Shown here piece by piece: positions 34,161 to 45,159 of a stretch of 64,000 nt of DNA (the first letter of the stretch is position 1; each line of letters starts with the position of its first letter). The notes beneath the pieces are model-generated. The model was not told the origin of the DNA. It searched no databases and worked only from the letters and a program-made list of their open reading frames with translations. This DNA is from Anthoceros angustus (taxonomy: Eukaryota; Streptophyta; Anthocerotopsida; Anthocerotales; Anthocerotaceae): contig VJWM01000063.1 of assembly GCA_010909165.1 (NCBI GenBank), forward strand, positions 434,001 through 498,000. The letters are read 5' to 3'. A program made the translations under genes and the position numbers.

Positions 34161-34189
34161 CTACATGAGGTGCGACGTGTGTTCTACTA

Positions 34190-34317
34190 ATGATAATGTT
34201 TTGACTTAGAGTCTCACATTATCGGGGATTGCACCTATATATCTGCGTATTCGATTTGTTCGCTTTGTTGGTTGTGCTTAGAATTCAAGTGCTTACCTCG
34301 TGCGATGCCATGCCGTG
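34190..34317 (+). repeat. Extra copy of the LTR tail just upstream of the 3' LTR
   Basis: 'ttgcacctatatatct' and 'gtgcttacctcgtg' at 34226-34304 match 34902-34998, at the end of the 3' LTR. Either an older LTR tail is retained in front of a second LTR, or the LTR start lies further left than TGATACTAATC. Confidence 0.6.
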
Positions 34318-35060
34318 TGATACTAATCTGCACTTGGGTTTAGTGTTTGATTAGCATTAATTAATCTAATTACTTATCTTTAAGTAAGTAATTAGTGTTA
34401 ATTAATCAAGGTGCTTATGCTAATTGCATGATTAGTGTTAATTAAACTAATGTGCTTATGCTAATTAAGCATTGATTAGTGTTAATTAATCTAATGTGCT
34501 TATGTTAATTAAGCATTGATTAGTGTTAATTAAACATGGTTAGCAATAAGTGGATAAGCTCAAGTAATATGCTTGGCATATTCCTTGCATATTATAGTGT
34601 ATTCTTAGGATACAATAGCTGGATAAGCTCAAGTAATATGCTTGGCATATTCCTTGCATATTATATGTATTCTTGGGATATTTGTGATGCCACGCCAATA
34701 GGATATCTTAGGAATATGCCGATGCTGTGTCTAGATATATAAACCCTTCCATTGAGCCTCGATCATAGCTTGTCCTCTGGATACATGCAATGCGTTGGTG
34801 AGGAGGCCAAAGCTATGACTCCGAGAGCGTGTGAGGAATTTGCGTGTTGTTCGTGGGAGAGTGTTTGTGCCATTACGCATGCCAGCCATTCCCTCCCGTT
34901 GTTGTTGCACCTATATATCTCATGCGTATTCATTTGTTCGCCGGCTTGGTTGGTTGGCGGGAAGTGCTTACATGAATTTAAGTGCTTACCTCGTGGCTGT
35001 AGCTTCTTGTCCTCGCGCAATGCCATCATCGGTGGCTGCAATAATGGCATCCAATGGGAC
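34318..35060 (+). repeat. gypsy element 3' LTR
   Basis: Begins TGATACTAATCTGCACTTGGG and matches the 5' LTR through 'gagtgtttgtgcca' near 34870. It then continues into a tail not seen intact in the 5' copy, so the end is approximate. Relative to the 5' LTR it lacks many 1-4 bp pieces (for example 'agct' in 'caatagctaag'). Confidence 0.75.
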
Positions 35061-35699
35061 GAACTGTGAACTCTAACCCTGATTCTGTTTCCCAATGAGG
35101 CGACGTTGAATACGCTTGTTTTGGATTAATGCAGCCCTCTATCTAGTTTTTCCTCGAGTTATCTTGAATCTGCCGGAACGATAGATTGTTTAGTCTCCTT
35201 ACCATCATACATTTGCCGACCTTCCTTCGAATGGGCCACACATATGTCCGAAAAATCACGCAACTTCCGTCAACAGCCCACCGGTGTGGGAGTGTACGCA
35301 TCAACAAGAATATGGGTCAACTCATCCAATGTGTGTGTGCTTTGTGTTTCAAGGTTTTCGAAACACGAAAACATTTGATCAATCCGACTGTGTCTAACTA
35401 GGAGGAAGCCCACCTTCACTTAGAAAGTCCCCATGTCCACAAGCATATTTAAGCACGCAAATAATAGCTCGGTTCTTATTCTCCCTAAGATGTGTTGTCC
35501 AAATAAGTATAAAACTTTTGGGCAAGACCCCTGCAATTATGTATAGCAATAGGTTTGCCTCGGCCACCCGGGAGCTCGCCCCTGGCCACACTTATCCCAC
35601 TATTGCTGAATACGAGAGGTTCGATCCCAAGAGATTTGGTTCGGATTGTGGCAGTCGCTCCTCTCACCTCTCGCCTCTCATCATCCCGCCTTGCCTACT

Positions 35700-37643
35700 T
35701 GTCCTCGATAACAAACCGTGTTATGCTTCGGGTTATCTGCCCACGGCGCCTCCACGCCTTCCGTGATTCCTACTTCCACCCCAACACTCCTATGCCAACT
35801 ACAACGATCAATTCACTCTACAACGACACACCCATACCCAACCGCTTCACCATTCTCAAAAGAAACATAGTTCACAGATCACCACATACAAACTCACTTC
35901 ATTCGATCCCAAATCTAACTCTACCCGTATCGTTCGCCAGTTAGCACGCCTCCCTTGCGACACAACTGCCTGGGGTGACGGCTAACTGGGTATTTCTCTC
36001 GGGCCGATTGCCGTGTACAAACACCTGACGCGAGCGTAGTCGAGCGCCAGTCCCCCTGCAGGAGGCCAACCAGCAACACAAAGTACATCCAATAAACAAT
36101 CTTTCACGAGGAGGAGCCCGCCGAGCGAACCCACTGCGAGGCCTCCGATCAACTCCACCTTCGCCTTCTCGCCGCCATGGATGACCACCAAGACACACAC
36201 ACACAAAGGGATGCGCAAGAGACGAAGAGTGCATGGCAAAGCAAGGTCTGTGTTTATTCATCCTTCCACCCTCCCTTTTATAGGTGGGGAGTCGACCGGT
36301 CACTGTAGTTTAATGCTAGGGCGACTTGCCAAGTCCAACAATAGGATCCTTGTCACCCCTGTCATCCTCTCACCGGTCCACCACCTTGACCGAATATCCT
36401 ATCCGCCTATACCGCCGCCACTCTTAAATACTCACACTTCCCAAGGTGTGCACCACTTGGGACAAAACGTCCCATAGAAAAGGTCCCACCGACATCCCAC
36501 GTCACGCTTCTGCTTCGCCTTCAATGCCTTCGATGGGTCGCTTAGCCTTGCCTCCTCCAGAGTCCCCATGTGACTCATGCCTGGTAGCACCGCCACCCGC
36601 CCTCACCGGTAGGTCCTCCACCGGTAGGAGGTTCCATTCCTCCTACTGCTCTCCTTAGTAGGTTCCTCCCCACTGCCTCGCCTCTTGGTAGGCGGTTCGT
36701 CCTACCACTGCTTTGATCTCTATGGGGGTTCCTTCCTCACACTGGTTTCATCGACCGGAGGTTCCCTCCTTCCGGGGTCTCTCCTCCTCATCAGCTCCAC
36801 CGAGTAGGAACTTTGGTAGGTACCATCCTACCATCAATCTCTCCTCCCTTGATAGCTCCACCGAGGTCCCATCGGCCGCCAGAGGTGCTTCTTGACTTGC
36901 TTGGCCATGTCCAGCAAACCGCCTTTCCTTGTACCAACAAAGTTTCACCTCCGGTCGCCATTCCACTTGGCGTACGCTGAGGTCTGCTTTCTGCCCTCAC
37001 CGTAGCTGCCTCAATCGCCTTAGGAGGTTGCATAGGTCGCCACCCTACTACTCCTTCTTTTGTGCGCCCATGATGCGGACCCTTAGTGGATGACGACTGC
37101 CCCACCCGGCCCCGATTTGTCACTCCTACCAATGCGGCCTTTTCTCCACTACCGCCTCCTCCAACCTGTGGCAAGTCTCCCAATCTCCTTATCCTTTCTC
37201 CATGGCTTCCATCGCCATGCTTTACTATTATAGCCGCCTCGCCCCTCGAATGACCAAGACCTCCAAAGATCTGGGCCATTAAAACTTCCTTCCCAGCCTT
37301 GCCTCCGCCTCATAGGCGTGGTATCGCCTTTTATGCGCTGTTGCCCAAAAGTTCTCTCGTAATACGAAGCTCTTTGTGACCCTTAGTCACATTGTCCCAT
37401 CCTTGTCGCTCTTCTCCAAGCCGTCGATTTTCCTTGTAATGCTCCTTCCGCTCCATGGCAACTAACTTCTTTCAGGAGGTCCTTCGCCTTCAAGGTCCCT
37501 GGCCTCATACCGCAGATGCCGCCTCCTTCTGCGCTCATGCCTCCTACCCTTGCTAAGGTAGCTTCCAACTTTTCTTCTGCCTCCTTCCTGGCAGTTTCCA
37601 ACTCTTCAGCCCTCTTGGCTGATTTTGCCTCCTGCCTTAAGAC
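35700..37643. other. Unassigned repetitive or transposon-derived DNA
   Basis: No recognisable protein. Minus-strand frames at 36791-37279 (Gly/Arg-rich) and 37383-37649 (Glu/Ala/Lys-rich, likely coiled coil, LRQEAKSAKRAEELETARKE) could be gag-like or the N-terminal part of the interrupted transposon. Imperfect repeats of 'gtaggaggttcc' and 'gaggttccctcc' occur at 36610-36900. Confidence 0.35.
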
Positions 37644-37883
37644 TAACAAATAGACTTGTTTTTATATCAAACACAAATTGTTCAATTACATAGATCATTG
37701 TGTATCAAGAAAGACTTAAAATTGCTTATGCTGAAAAAGACACTATTATTCTAAACTTAAACGCCATAACGGTTCACCATAAGTCACAACCTCAACGAAC
37801 GGTACTTATAATTATTATTCTATTTCTATATACACTATATATGCACCTCTAATAAGAGATATTATCAACACTATCCCTTAACA
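37644..37883 (-). repeat. copia-2 3' LTR
   Basis: Runs (plus strand) from 'taacaaatagac' to 'ctatcccttaaca' and is nearly identical to 43982-44224. On the minus strand it begins TGTTAAGGGATAG directly after the purine tract 'caagtgggag', as expected for the polypurine tract and LTR start. Confidence 0.9.
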
Positions 37884-38640
37884 CTCCCACTTGTTGATGA
37901 TATCGAGCAATGAATCTGCACAGCCCGTCATAGATTACCCTTTATGACAACCACCTGAGGCTCCAGCCATGGAATTATGAAAGTGCTTGGTCTCCTCCCG
38001 CCCACGCCCCAAAACTCCATAGTACGGTGCTTGTTGAGCGCGTGCTCAAGAGAAACCTCTTGAAACCAAAAGGGATACTCATTCGCCTTGTTCACTCTTA
38101 GCATCATTTTGAAAGAGCCTGGAGAGCCACCGACGAAGATGTCGCTCGAGGATTCAAGTCGGCTCGCCGCCATGTGAGAGATACCTTTGGCTTATGCGGC
38201 AAAGGAGCTCCTAGGACAAATCACTTCAAGCTTTGGCTAAAGGTCGATGCCGCGCAAGCTCCTTCCCCAAAGAAGACCACAGCCCAAGAGACTCCTTCAC
38301 CCCTCACCGGCCGGAAGATAGGGACCCGAGAATATGGGAGCGCGACGCCCTTCACCAACCGCAGGACATGGCGCAAGCAAACGACCGACTGTAACATAAG
38401 CTTCCTGCTTTCACCGACTCAGTCCAATCGCGATGTGGGAGAAGGCGAGGAGGGCTCTTGTTCCCATCAGGTTCCCGAGAGGTAGCCTCAAACGGGACAC
38501 CAGAATCATTGGTTTGGGAACTGTTGCGAAGCCAAACTCTCCTCTCTGGTATAGGTGCATTTCGTCTTCGATTGTGATGGAGAGGATTAGGGTGTGTGAA
38601 AGTGACGAGTTTCTGGGCCATGTGATCAGCTACTATCGTA
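37884..38640. other. Foreign sequence occupying the RNase H position of copia-2
   Basis: Between the polypurine tract and the RT end, where about 450-500 bp of RNase H is expected, this stretch has no RNase H motif. A minus-strand frame at 37928-38173 (MAASRLESSSDIFVGG..., FWFQEVSLEHALNKH) and its upstream sequence look like ordinary protein-coding DNA. It could be a captured host-gene fragment, but I cannot name it. Confidence 0.4.
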
Positions 38641-39437
38641 AGCCAGTAGGAAGAGGTGTGGCTACTACTTTAGCATCCTGAAGGCCAAATTGTTCAGCAC
38701 AGTCAAGTAAATATCGTGGTTGAGTCAAAGTAATGACCTTGGTTCGTCTATTCCTTGAATGTAGATACCTAGGCAACTTTGGAGTGGACCAAGATTTGAC
38801 ATTTTGAATTTTGGCTGTGGAGATCAGAATCTTGTCAATATATAGCTGAGTGTTGCTGGAGAGTATAAGATCATCAACATATACAGCTAAGTAGCATATG
38901 ACCTCTTTGGTTTTGTATATGTATAAACTACCATCGCCTTTGCTCTTAGTGAAACCTAAAGCTAGGAGTTCTTTATCCAGGCCGCTCCATTTCATAGCGT
39001 AATCGCTTTTAGTCCATAGTGCATTTTTTCGCTTATGGCATAGTCCTCCTTTCCTTGAATTTCATAACCGGAGGTTGCCGCATGTAGATTTGTATCTATC
39101 TTCCCATTTAAAAATGCTGCTTTTGACATCAAACATCTGCAGCTTCATAATCTCGTAGTCAAAATCGCACACATTGTTCGCAGCAGCAAGCTTGACAACT
39201 GGAGCGAAAGTCTCAAAGTAATCAAGGCCGAATTTGAGAGAAGCCTCGGCAACAAGCCCGGTTTTTATACCTATCAAAGGTACCATCAGCCTTTACTTTC
39301 AACTTAAACACCCACTTACAAGATACCAATTTTCTGCCAGGAGGAAGTTTAGCGATCTCCCAAGTGCCATTTTCAATCAGGGAATCATACTCTGATTGAA
39401 TGGCTTTCTCCCATTCCTTGTGATCAGGTCTACTCAA
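38640..39437 (-). pseudogene. copia-2 reverse transcriptase
   Basis: On the minus strand: EWEKAIQSEYDSLIENGTWE, LVSCKWVFKLKVKADGTFDR, then after a frame change LDYFETFAPVVKLAAANNV, and AVYVDDLILSSNT with the YVDD catalytic motif (about 38870-38890). It stops at QDAKVVATPLPTGL, just where the RT/RNase H linker begins. At least two frameshifts. Confidence 0.88.
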
Positions 39438-40591
39438 AGCTTCCTAGAGACTGTGGCTCAAGAGGATCCAGGAAAGTCACAGAGTGTGCCTGAGCATGAA
39501 AACAGTCCGGAGCAATAGTGCTCGGCTCTCGCGGTAGCGCGGTGGGGTGAAGACAGGACCACCATTTCTGTGTAAATATGGGCTCAAGGGAGGAGGTTGT
39601 CAGCAGATCACAAAATTGTGATTGTCTTTCACATTCACTATTAACTCGTCCCTGATGTACGTTGTCCTCAGGAGCAACATCCTCGGGAGTGGAATCATCA
39701 AACAAAGTTATATCAGGGAAAACTAAAAGTGTGTCATCCGCCTCCAGAGTGGGAGAAGCTCCCACTGAAGGTAAAAATCGTCCTTCATCAAATGTAACAC
39801 TTCGTGAGTAAATTACTTTGTCACGAGAGATATCATAGAGTTTATAAGCTTTTATCCCCTCTGTATAACCAATCATAAGAAGTCTTCTAGCCTTTGCAGA
39901 TAGCTTCTTTCTCTTCTTCTTGGGAATGAAGGCATAAGCAACACACCAAAAGGTACGAAGATGTTGAATAGAAGGTTTTCTGCCAAGGAAAGCTTCGTGT
40001 GGTGTCTGTCCCTCAACAGCAGTGGTTGGCAATCTGTTTAATAGGTAAACAGAGGTCATAAGGGCCTCAGCCCAATATGGCAGGAGCAAAGCTGCATGAT
40101 GGAGCCGGGAAGAAACCATCTCTTGAAGAGTGAGATTTAGGAGTTCTGCAACGCCATTCTGCTGTGGCGTGTAAACAATGGTAAGTTGTCTGCCGATCTC
40201 TTCGTCTGCACAAAATGTTTGAAACTCATGTGAAGTGTATTCGCCCCATTGTCGGATCGAAGAGTTTTTAAGCTTGCACCCATCTCTCAACATACTTCAT
40301 ATAATCCTTGAAGAGAGAGAAACATTCACTTTTGGCCTTAAGAATGTATGCCATAACAAAACGGGTTTTGTCATCAGTGAATGTTAGGAAGTATCGACCA
40401 CCACCAATAGAGGGCTGAGAGAGGGGTCCACAGATATCAGTATGGACCAATTCAAGAACTTCAGTAGCTCGATATGGAGTCTTATTCTTGAAAGCAGCCT
40501 GATGATGCTTGGAAAATACACACGCTTCACAAAGAGGTAAGGGAGGCAAAGGACCAATTTGGCCATCATGATACAAGTTACTTGTAGCCAA
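39430..40591 (-). pseudogene. copia-2 integrase
   Basis: The zinc-binding end CEACVFSKHHQAAF and core start LELVHTDICGPLS lie at 40268-40591. A second frame, 39430-40293, reads QWGEYTSHEFQTFC (normally DNGGEY...), VYTPQQNGVAELLN, YWAEALMTSVYLLNRLPT and GKKPSIQHLR-like text, then the Ser/Thr-rich linker. The two frames are offset by one frameshift near 40270. An Asp-to-Gln-type change in the DNGGEY block would remove the second catalytic Asp. Confidence 0.88.
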
Positions 40592-40853
40592 TCAGAATTT
40601 GGAACTATGTGGATGACCCAACGGGCATGCCATAACTTCACCTTGTCAACTGCTTTGCGAGAGACATCTAAAGCCCGTGAAGCTAAGTGAGTTTGTCGAC
40701 CACTATTGGTGTGAAGACGGAAAAGATCACTATCGATGATCCATATGCCAAGACCTTACGGGATCAAGGGCATCTATGATTTGACATTCAGGTGTAAGCA
40801 GGATGTGGCTATTGTTATCCATGTTTAGCTTTCTATGAAAATAAGGTTCCTTG

Positions 40854-41429
40854 TCATCTCGGTACATAATATACATCCGTGAGTAATGAGTAATGCGGAA
40901 GGAACACTAAGATTTCTTGTTCCTCTACCAGAGACACAGGACCTATTATCACCTGTAAACAAACTAATCTTCGGTGATAGGTTGCAAAGGCATTGCTGTC
41001 AAAACATATGTGCGCTGTTGCACCAGTGTCAAGGTACCATTCATGGAATGATCTGTCCTTGGTTCTTATGGAGAGACAGGTGGGATGAACAAGAGGGCGA
41101 GCAAACTCCCTAGTCCCTACAGTCAGGACTGATGGGGAGGGCTGCTTCTTTACCACAACATGCGTCTCAGAAGTGGAATTGCCCTCCTTGCGAGGTATTC
41201 CGGCCTGCTTCTTTCGACATTCATGTTCCCAATGGCCTGGAATTTGGCACCAGTGGCATTTTCCAGCCTTCTTGGGTTTCTTTTGTAGAACCCTCCGAGG
41301 GCTTCCGACTTGAAGAATCAGAATCGAAATTAGGTTTGCCCCTTTTCCTCGGTTTGTGGTATAAAGGGCATCTTTGTTTGCCCCTTCCAGTCCTCTTGTT
41401 GCCTCTTCCTCAAGAAGAGCTCCCACCAA
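40854..41429 (-). pseudogene. copia-2 nucleocapsid zinc knuckle and protease
   Basis: A 191-codon open minus frame with a CX2CX4HX4C knuckle (CHWCQIPGHWEHEC), then HEWYLDTGATAHIC, the aspartic-protease active site (DTGA) of copia gag-pol. It is one of the better preserved stretches. It is joined by a frame change to gag upstream and to integrase downstream. Confidence 0.88.
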
Positions 41430-41653
41430 CTCAGAAACGCCATCTCGTGGAGAGTAACATTTGAAGCCTTTGCCAACTTCTTAGTGAGCTTTGAAGTTTT
41501 TAATGAGGTCACAAAATGTGACCGGGATGGAGGTAAGGAAAGCATCAAATATAGGGCCAACATGTCATCTTTGACACTCTCATTAGAAGCACTTTCAAGC
41601 CTTGAAACAAGATTCTCGAAAGTCCCAATATGCTTCTCCACAGTAGTCACCAT
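41330..41653 (-). pseudogene. copia-2 gag C-terminal half
   Basis: An open minus frame with VEKHIGTFENLVSRLES, DDMLALYLMLSLPPSRSHFV and LTKKLAKASNVTLHEM, typical of UBN2/gag helices. The first part is repeated at 42249-42464 because of the tandem duplication. Confidence 0.8.
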
Positions 41654-43133
41654 CCCTCATTTTACGCTCAGAATTTCGCAGTCGTCATTTGACCGGTTGT
41701 ATTGTTGCTCAATACGATTTTGCAAACAAGTCCAGATCAAGCAGCTTGCACATCCAGGTTTGCCGCATCATATCAGTAAGACCACTTCTAATTATGTACA
41801 TGGCATGCTCGTCTGACGCCCAAGCTTCGAGATGGTCCGTGCCTCAACCTTTTCCTCCAATGGTCATCTTCCATAGTCTTTACTATGAAGAATGCCCCGC
41901 ATCCTCATAACCCAAATGTCATAGTCATGTCCACCAAATCTATCCTTTTCCTAAAACCATCACCTCCCATATAATTCATAATCGGATGAAGGCTCACCCA
42001 TGTTCAAGTATGAAAAGGAACTCACACTTAGAGTGAAAGAGGTTAGGTGATAGATACCAACAGATATGTGTCCGTGAGCTATCCTATTGCGTTAGTCACG
42101 TAAGATCATTTTAGGGATGGATGGAATAAAGATGGTGACAGAATATAACAAGGTGGGCTACAATCGAGTACGTTGACAAAGGTAGCAGGGCCGTGTGATG
42201 TGCGAAACATTACAAATTTCGGAATTTTCTATTATTCCCATTGCCCACCTATTGTTTGAGTGGACTGAGGAGAGGATTTGAAACTATTGACTCGCAGGGA
42301 TGTCGTTTGCTAGAAGGCGATATGACAAAATGTGACCGGGATGGAGGTAAGGAAAGCATCAAATATAGGGCCAACATGTCATCTTTGACACTCTCATTAG
42401 AAGCACTTTCAAGCCTTGAAACAAGATTCCTGAAAGTCCCAATATGCTTCTCCACAGTCACCATCCCTCATTTCTGATTCTGTAAATTTCGCAGTCATTT
42501 GGTTGTATTGTTGCTGAATCTGATTTTGCAAACAAGTCCAGACTTAAGTTGCACATCCAGGTTTGCCGCATCATATCGTAAGACCACTTCTAATTATGTA
42601 CATGGCATGCTCGTTCTTGGCCCAAGCTTCCTACGTCCGTGCCTCAACCTTTTCCTCGTCAATGGTCATCTTCCATAGTCTTTACTATGAAGAATGCCCC
42701 GCATCCTCATAACCCAAATGTCATAGTCATGTCCACCAAATCTATCCTTTTCCTAAAACCATCACCTCCCATATAATTCATACGGATGAAGGCTCACCCA
42801 TGTTCAAGTATGAAAAGGAACTCACACTTAGAGTGAAAGAGGTTAGGTGATAGATACCAACACAGATATGTGTGCATGAGCTATCCTATTGCGTTAGTCA
42901 CGTAAGATCATTTTAGGGATGGATGGAATAAAGATGGTGACAGAATATAACAAGGTGGGCTACAATCGAGTACGTTGACAAAGGTAGCAGGGCCGTGTGA
43001 TGTGCGAAACATTACAAATTTCGGAATTTTCTATTATTCCCATTGCCCACCTATTGTTTGAGTGGACTGAGGAGAGGATTTGAAACTATTGACTCGCAGG
43101 GATGTCGGGTTTGCTAGAAGGCGATATGACAAA
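41513..43133 (-). repeat. About 813-bp tandem duplication in the copia-2 gag region
   Basis: 'aaaatgtgaccgggatggag' occurs at 41514 and again at 42328. A third partial junction, 'gcgatatgacaaaatgt', is near 43119, so two whole units lie head to tail. They differ by small indels (for example 'ctcgaaag' against 'cctgaaag', 'gacgccc' against 'tggccc'). Confidence 0.9.
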
Positions 43134-43969
43134 ATGTTGGTTGATGAACTAATTCAGCCAAAGAAAGCTAGCAATTGAGAATCAATATGAAAAATATGTT
43201 GTTTCAAATCGAACATCGGATCCAACAAAGAGCAATTCTCCCACAAGATTTTGCATCTTCTATTCACACTTCTCCGATGTGCTTCAATTCTTTTGGCCAA
43301 ATTACTTACATTGTGTTGTACATATGTGTAGAGAGACCTTTGAGATTTGTTCTCATATCGAAGGCACGTTGAGCATGAATTTCAAAGATGTAAAAGCCGA
43401 TGTCGCTCATTAGGGTAAAGAAAAATCAATATATTGAAGGACTTCCTTAACTCGAGCTAGGATTGATTGGCCTTCATTGAGAGCTATCCGCCTTTTGATC
43501 CTCCGATGAAGATCTTGTGGAATTGTTGACCGGGTTTGCTTGCCTTTGGACATGCGTAGATTCATGATTTATTCAAACATTGCGAGAATCGCTGTGTTGC
43601 AATGACCACCGATCGTAGAATCGATTGCTGGCCATTCATTTGGCCAATTAATATTTTGCTAGAATGCATTAAAATGACTAATGCATTCTATTGCTCTAAA
43701 TATTTTTATAAACTGCCTGCAAATCAGGCTGTTGTCCTAGTATATTTCCATCAGATTGCTCAAGAAGCAATCTGGCAGAAGTACACTAGGACTGCTACCT
43801 TAATTTGCTAGGTTTCAACTCCTTTTTATGTTTTTATAAAATGTTTAGAGCAAGAAATGTTTCTTGAATTTCATTTTTATTTTCTTGATGTTGAAGATCA
43901 AGAAAACATAGAACTATATAAATTGGTGCATATAGTTATGCATTTCCTAGGATGCATACTATACACCTT
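43134..43969 (-). other. copia-2 5' leader and gag N-terminal region
   Basis: Between the primer-binding site and the duplicated gag block. It includes low-complexity AT-rich text and an inverted stretch near 43655-43790 ('ttgctagaatgcattaaaatgactaatgcattctattgct'). No long frame survives. Confidence 0.5.
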
Positions 43970-43981
43970 GCTCTGATACCA
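43970..43981 (-). promoter_or_regulatory. copia-2 primer-binding site
   Basis: The plus strand reads 'gctctgatacca', so the minus strand has TGGTATCAGAGC, the exact initiator tRNA-Met site, immediately beside the LTR. Confidence 0.92.
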
Positions 43982-44224
43982 TAACAAATAGACTTGTTTT
44001 TATATCAAACACAAATTGTTCAATTACATAGATGGATCATTGTGTATCAAGAAAGACTTAAAATTGCTTATGCTGAAAAGACACTATTATTCTAAACTTA
44101 AACGCCATAACGGTTCACCATAAGTCACAACCCTAACGAACGGGTACTTATAATTATTATTCTATGTACCCTATATATCACTATATATGCACCTCTAATA
44201 AGAGATATTATCAACACTATCCCT
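43982..44224 (-). repeat. copia-2 5' LTR
   Basis: Partner of 37644-37883. The two share 'taacaaatagacttgttttt' at one end and 'tatcaacactatccct' at the other, with a handful of small indels. The first few bases (minus-strand TGTTA) are damaged. Confidence 0.9.
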
Positions 44225-45159
44225 AATGCCAGCGGAGCGCAACGACGGGCCGGAGCGCGTGAAGTCAAGAGCGGCGGCGGGGCGACTCGGGCGACGCAAA
44301 GGCCCGTCATAGGAGGGACGCTGAGGCGCTGACTTGGTACGAGAAGAAGGCTCAGGCCCCTTCATAATGACATCAACGCGCAGATCGCGAGCAGCTGAGG
44401 AGGAAGGCGCTACGTGGCGGCCAGCGCCTCTTTGCTGAGAGAGGTAGGAACTCAGGAGGCCCGGCCCCGACTCCTGTGAAATCGTGAGCGAGGTGTCGTT
44501 GATTTGAGGTAGCGAGGCCGTGGAGGCCCCATCGCGAGAGGATGGCCTTTCAAGGTCACAACGGAAATTGTGCTTACCCAATGGCCAAACATGGATCATT
44601 AAGAAGTTTATTGGAAATGAGAATCGTGAAGGAGTCAAGCTTGGTTTCATGGAAGAACGGGTGAATTATACATGAACTTGGGGTGCGGTGGAGTGTGCGC
44701 GCCTACTTGAAGGACAAATTCAACGTATGGACGGAGCCGGCGGAAACTCGCAGATTGGATGCAGGCTGGAGCCGGAGGGTGTATGCGGCGTAATACAGAT
44801 GGCGGAGTGGAAAAAGCGGTTTTGGTGCGATGGGCATCTGCCCCGAAAAGGGGAGCATGGCGAAGAAATGCGACTGCGGCCGCCACCGGTTAAGCGGGCG
44901 TGATTGGCGCGAACCCAACGGGCCGGTTGATTTAGAGATTCGTGGTAACGGGCGCATTGATGGGTCCGCGCCAGTGGCTCTATGTTTCGGCAGCTTGACA
45001 AGAAGCGTGGATTGTTATTTGTCCAGAGCCACTTGAACTGCTTTGTTATTCCATGAAGTGGTCATAAATCGATTAAATCGAATTGGGCGAATTCTCTCTC
45101 GACAAGTTGTGTGCAAGAGAGGCTGAACCTCGATTTCTTCTACCCTCGGCCCTCTCTCT
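44225..45159. other. GC-rich unassigned sequence
   Basis: GC-rich text next to the copia-2 5' LTR. A minus-strand frame at 44195-44650 (ending RDLRVDVIMKGPEPSSRTKS...) and several overlapping frames at 44647-45001 have no recognisable domain. It may be an older transposon into which copia-2 inserted. Confidence 0.3.

Larger units (their letters stand above)
28850..35060 (+). mobile_element. Ty3/gypsy-like retrotransposon carrying a DNA methyltransferase domain
   Basis: Two long direct repeats (from 28850 and from 34318) bound a 4.8-kb interior. In order the interior has a repeat-rich leader, a gag-like frame with CPRC zinc-knuckle relics, an LIDTGAT protease, a C5 cytosine methyltransferase domain, and only the first part of a gypsy-type RT. 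The rest of pol is missing, so the element is non-autonomous and also frameshifted throughout. It sits within the DUF7869 relic. No target duplication could be fixed because the 3' end of the LTR is unclear. Confidence 0.75.
28150..35700 (-). mobile_element. DUF7869-type transposon relic, interrupted by the gypsy element
   Basis: Minus-strand sequence at 35150-35590 encodes THLRENKNRAIICVLKYAC and then LDELTHILVDAYTPTP. It is clearly homologous at DNA level to plus-strand 50500-50740. The pattern 'D-N-x2-ENKNR ... GFL-V-HTHDD-D-MFS' is that of DUF7869, a domain found in transposon-derived proteins across eukaryotes (established from memory). The C-terminal module lies at 28150-28704, and the gypsy element (about 28850-35060) sits between. 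The outer ends of the DUF7869 element were not found. Confidence 0.5.
37644..44224 (-). mobile_element. Ty1/copia retrotransposon (copia-2), minus strand, internally rearranged
   Basis: About 240-bp LTRs lie at 37644-37883 (3') and 43982-44224 (5'). A perfect initiator-Met primer-binding site adjoins the 5' LTR. Gag, zinc knuckle, protease, integrase and RT follow on the minus strand. RNase H is missing and is replaced by about 750 bp of unrelated sequence, and a gag-side block is tandemly duplicated. No target duplication was found (flanks 'aagac' and 'aatgc' do not match), consistent with rearrangement. Confidence 0.88.
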
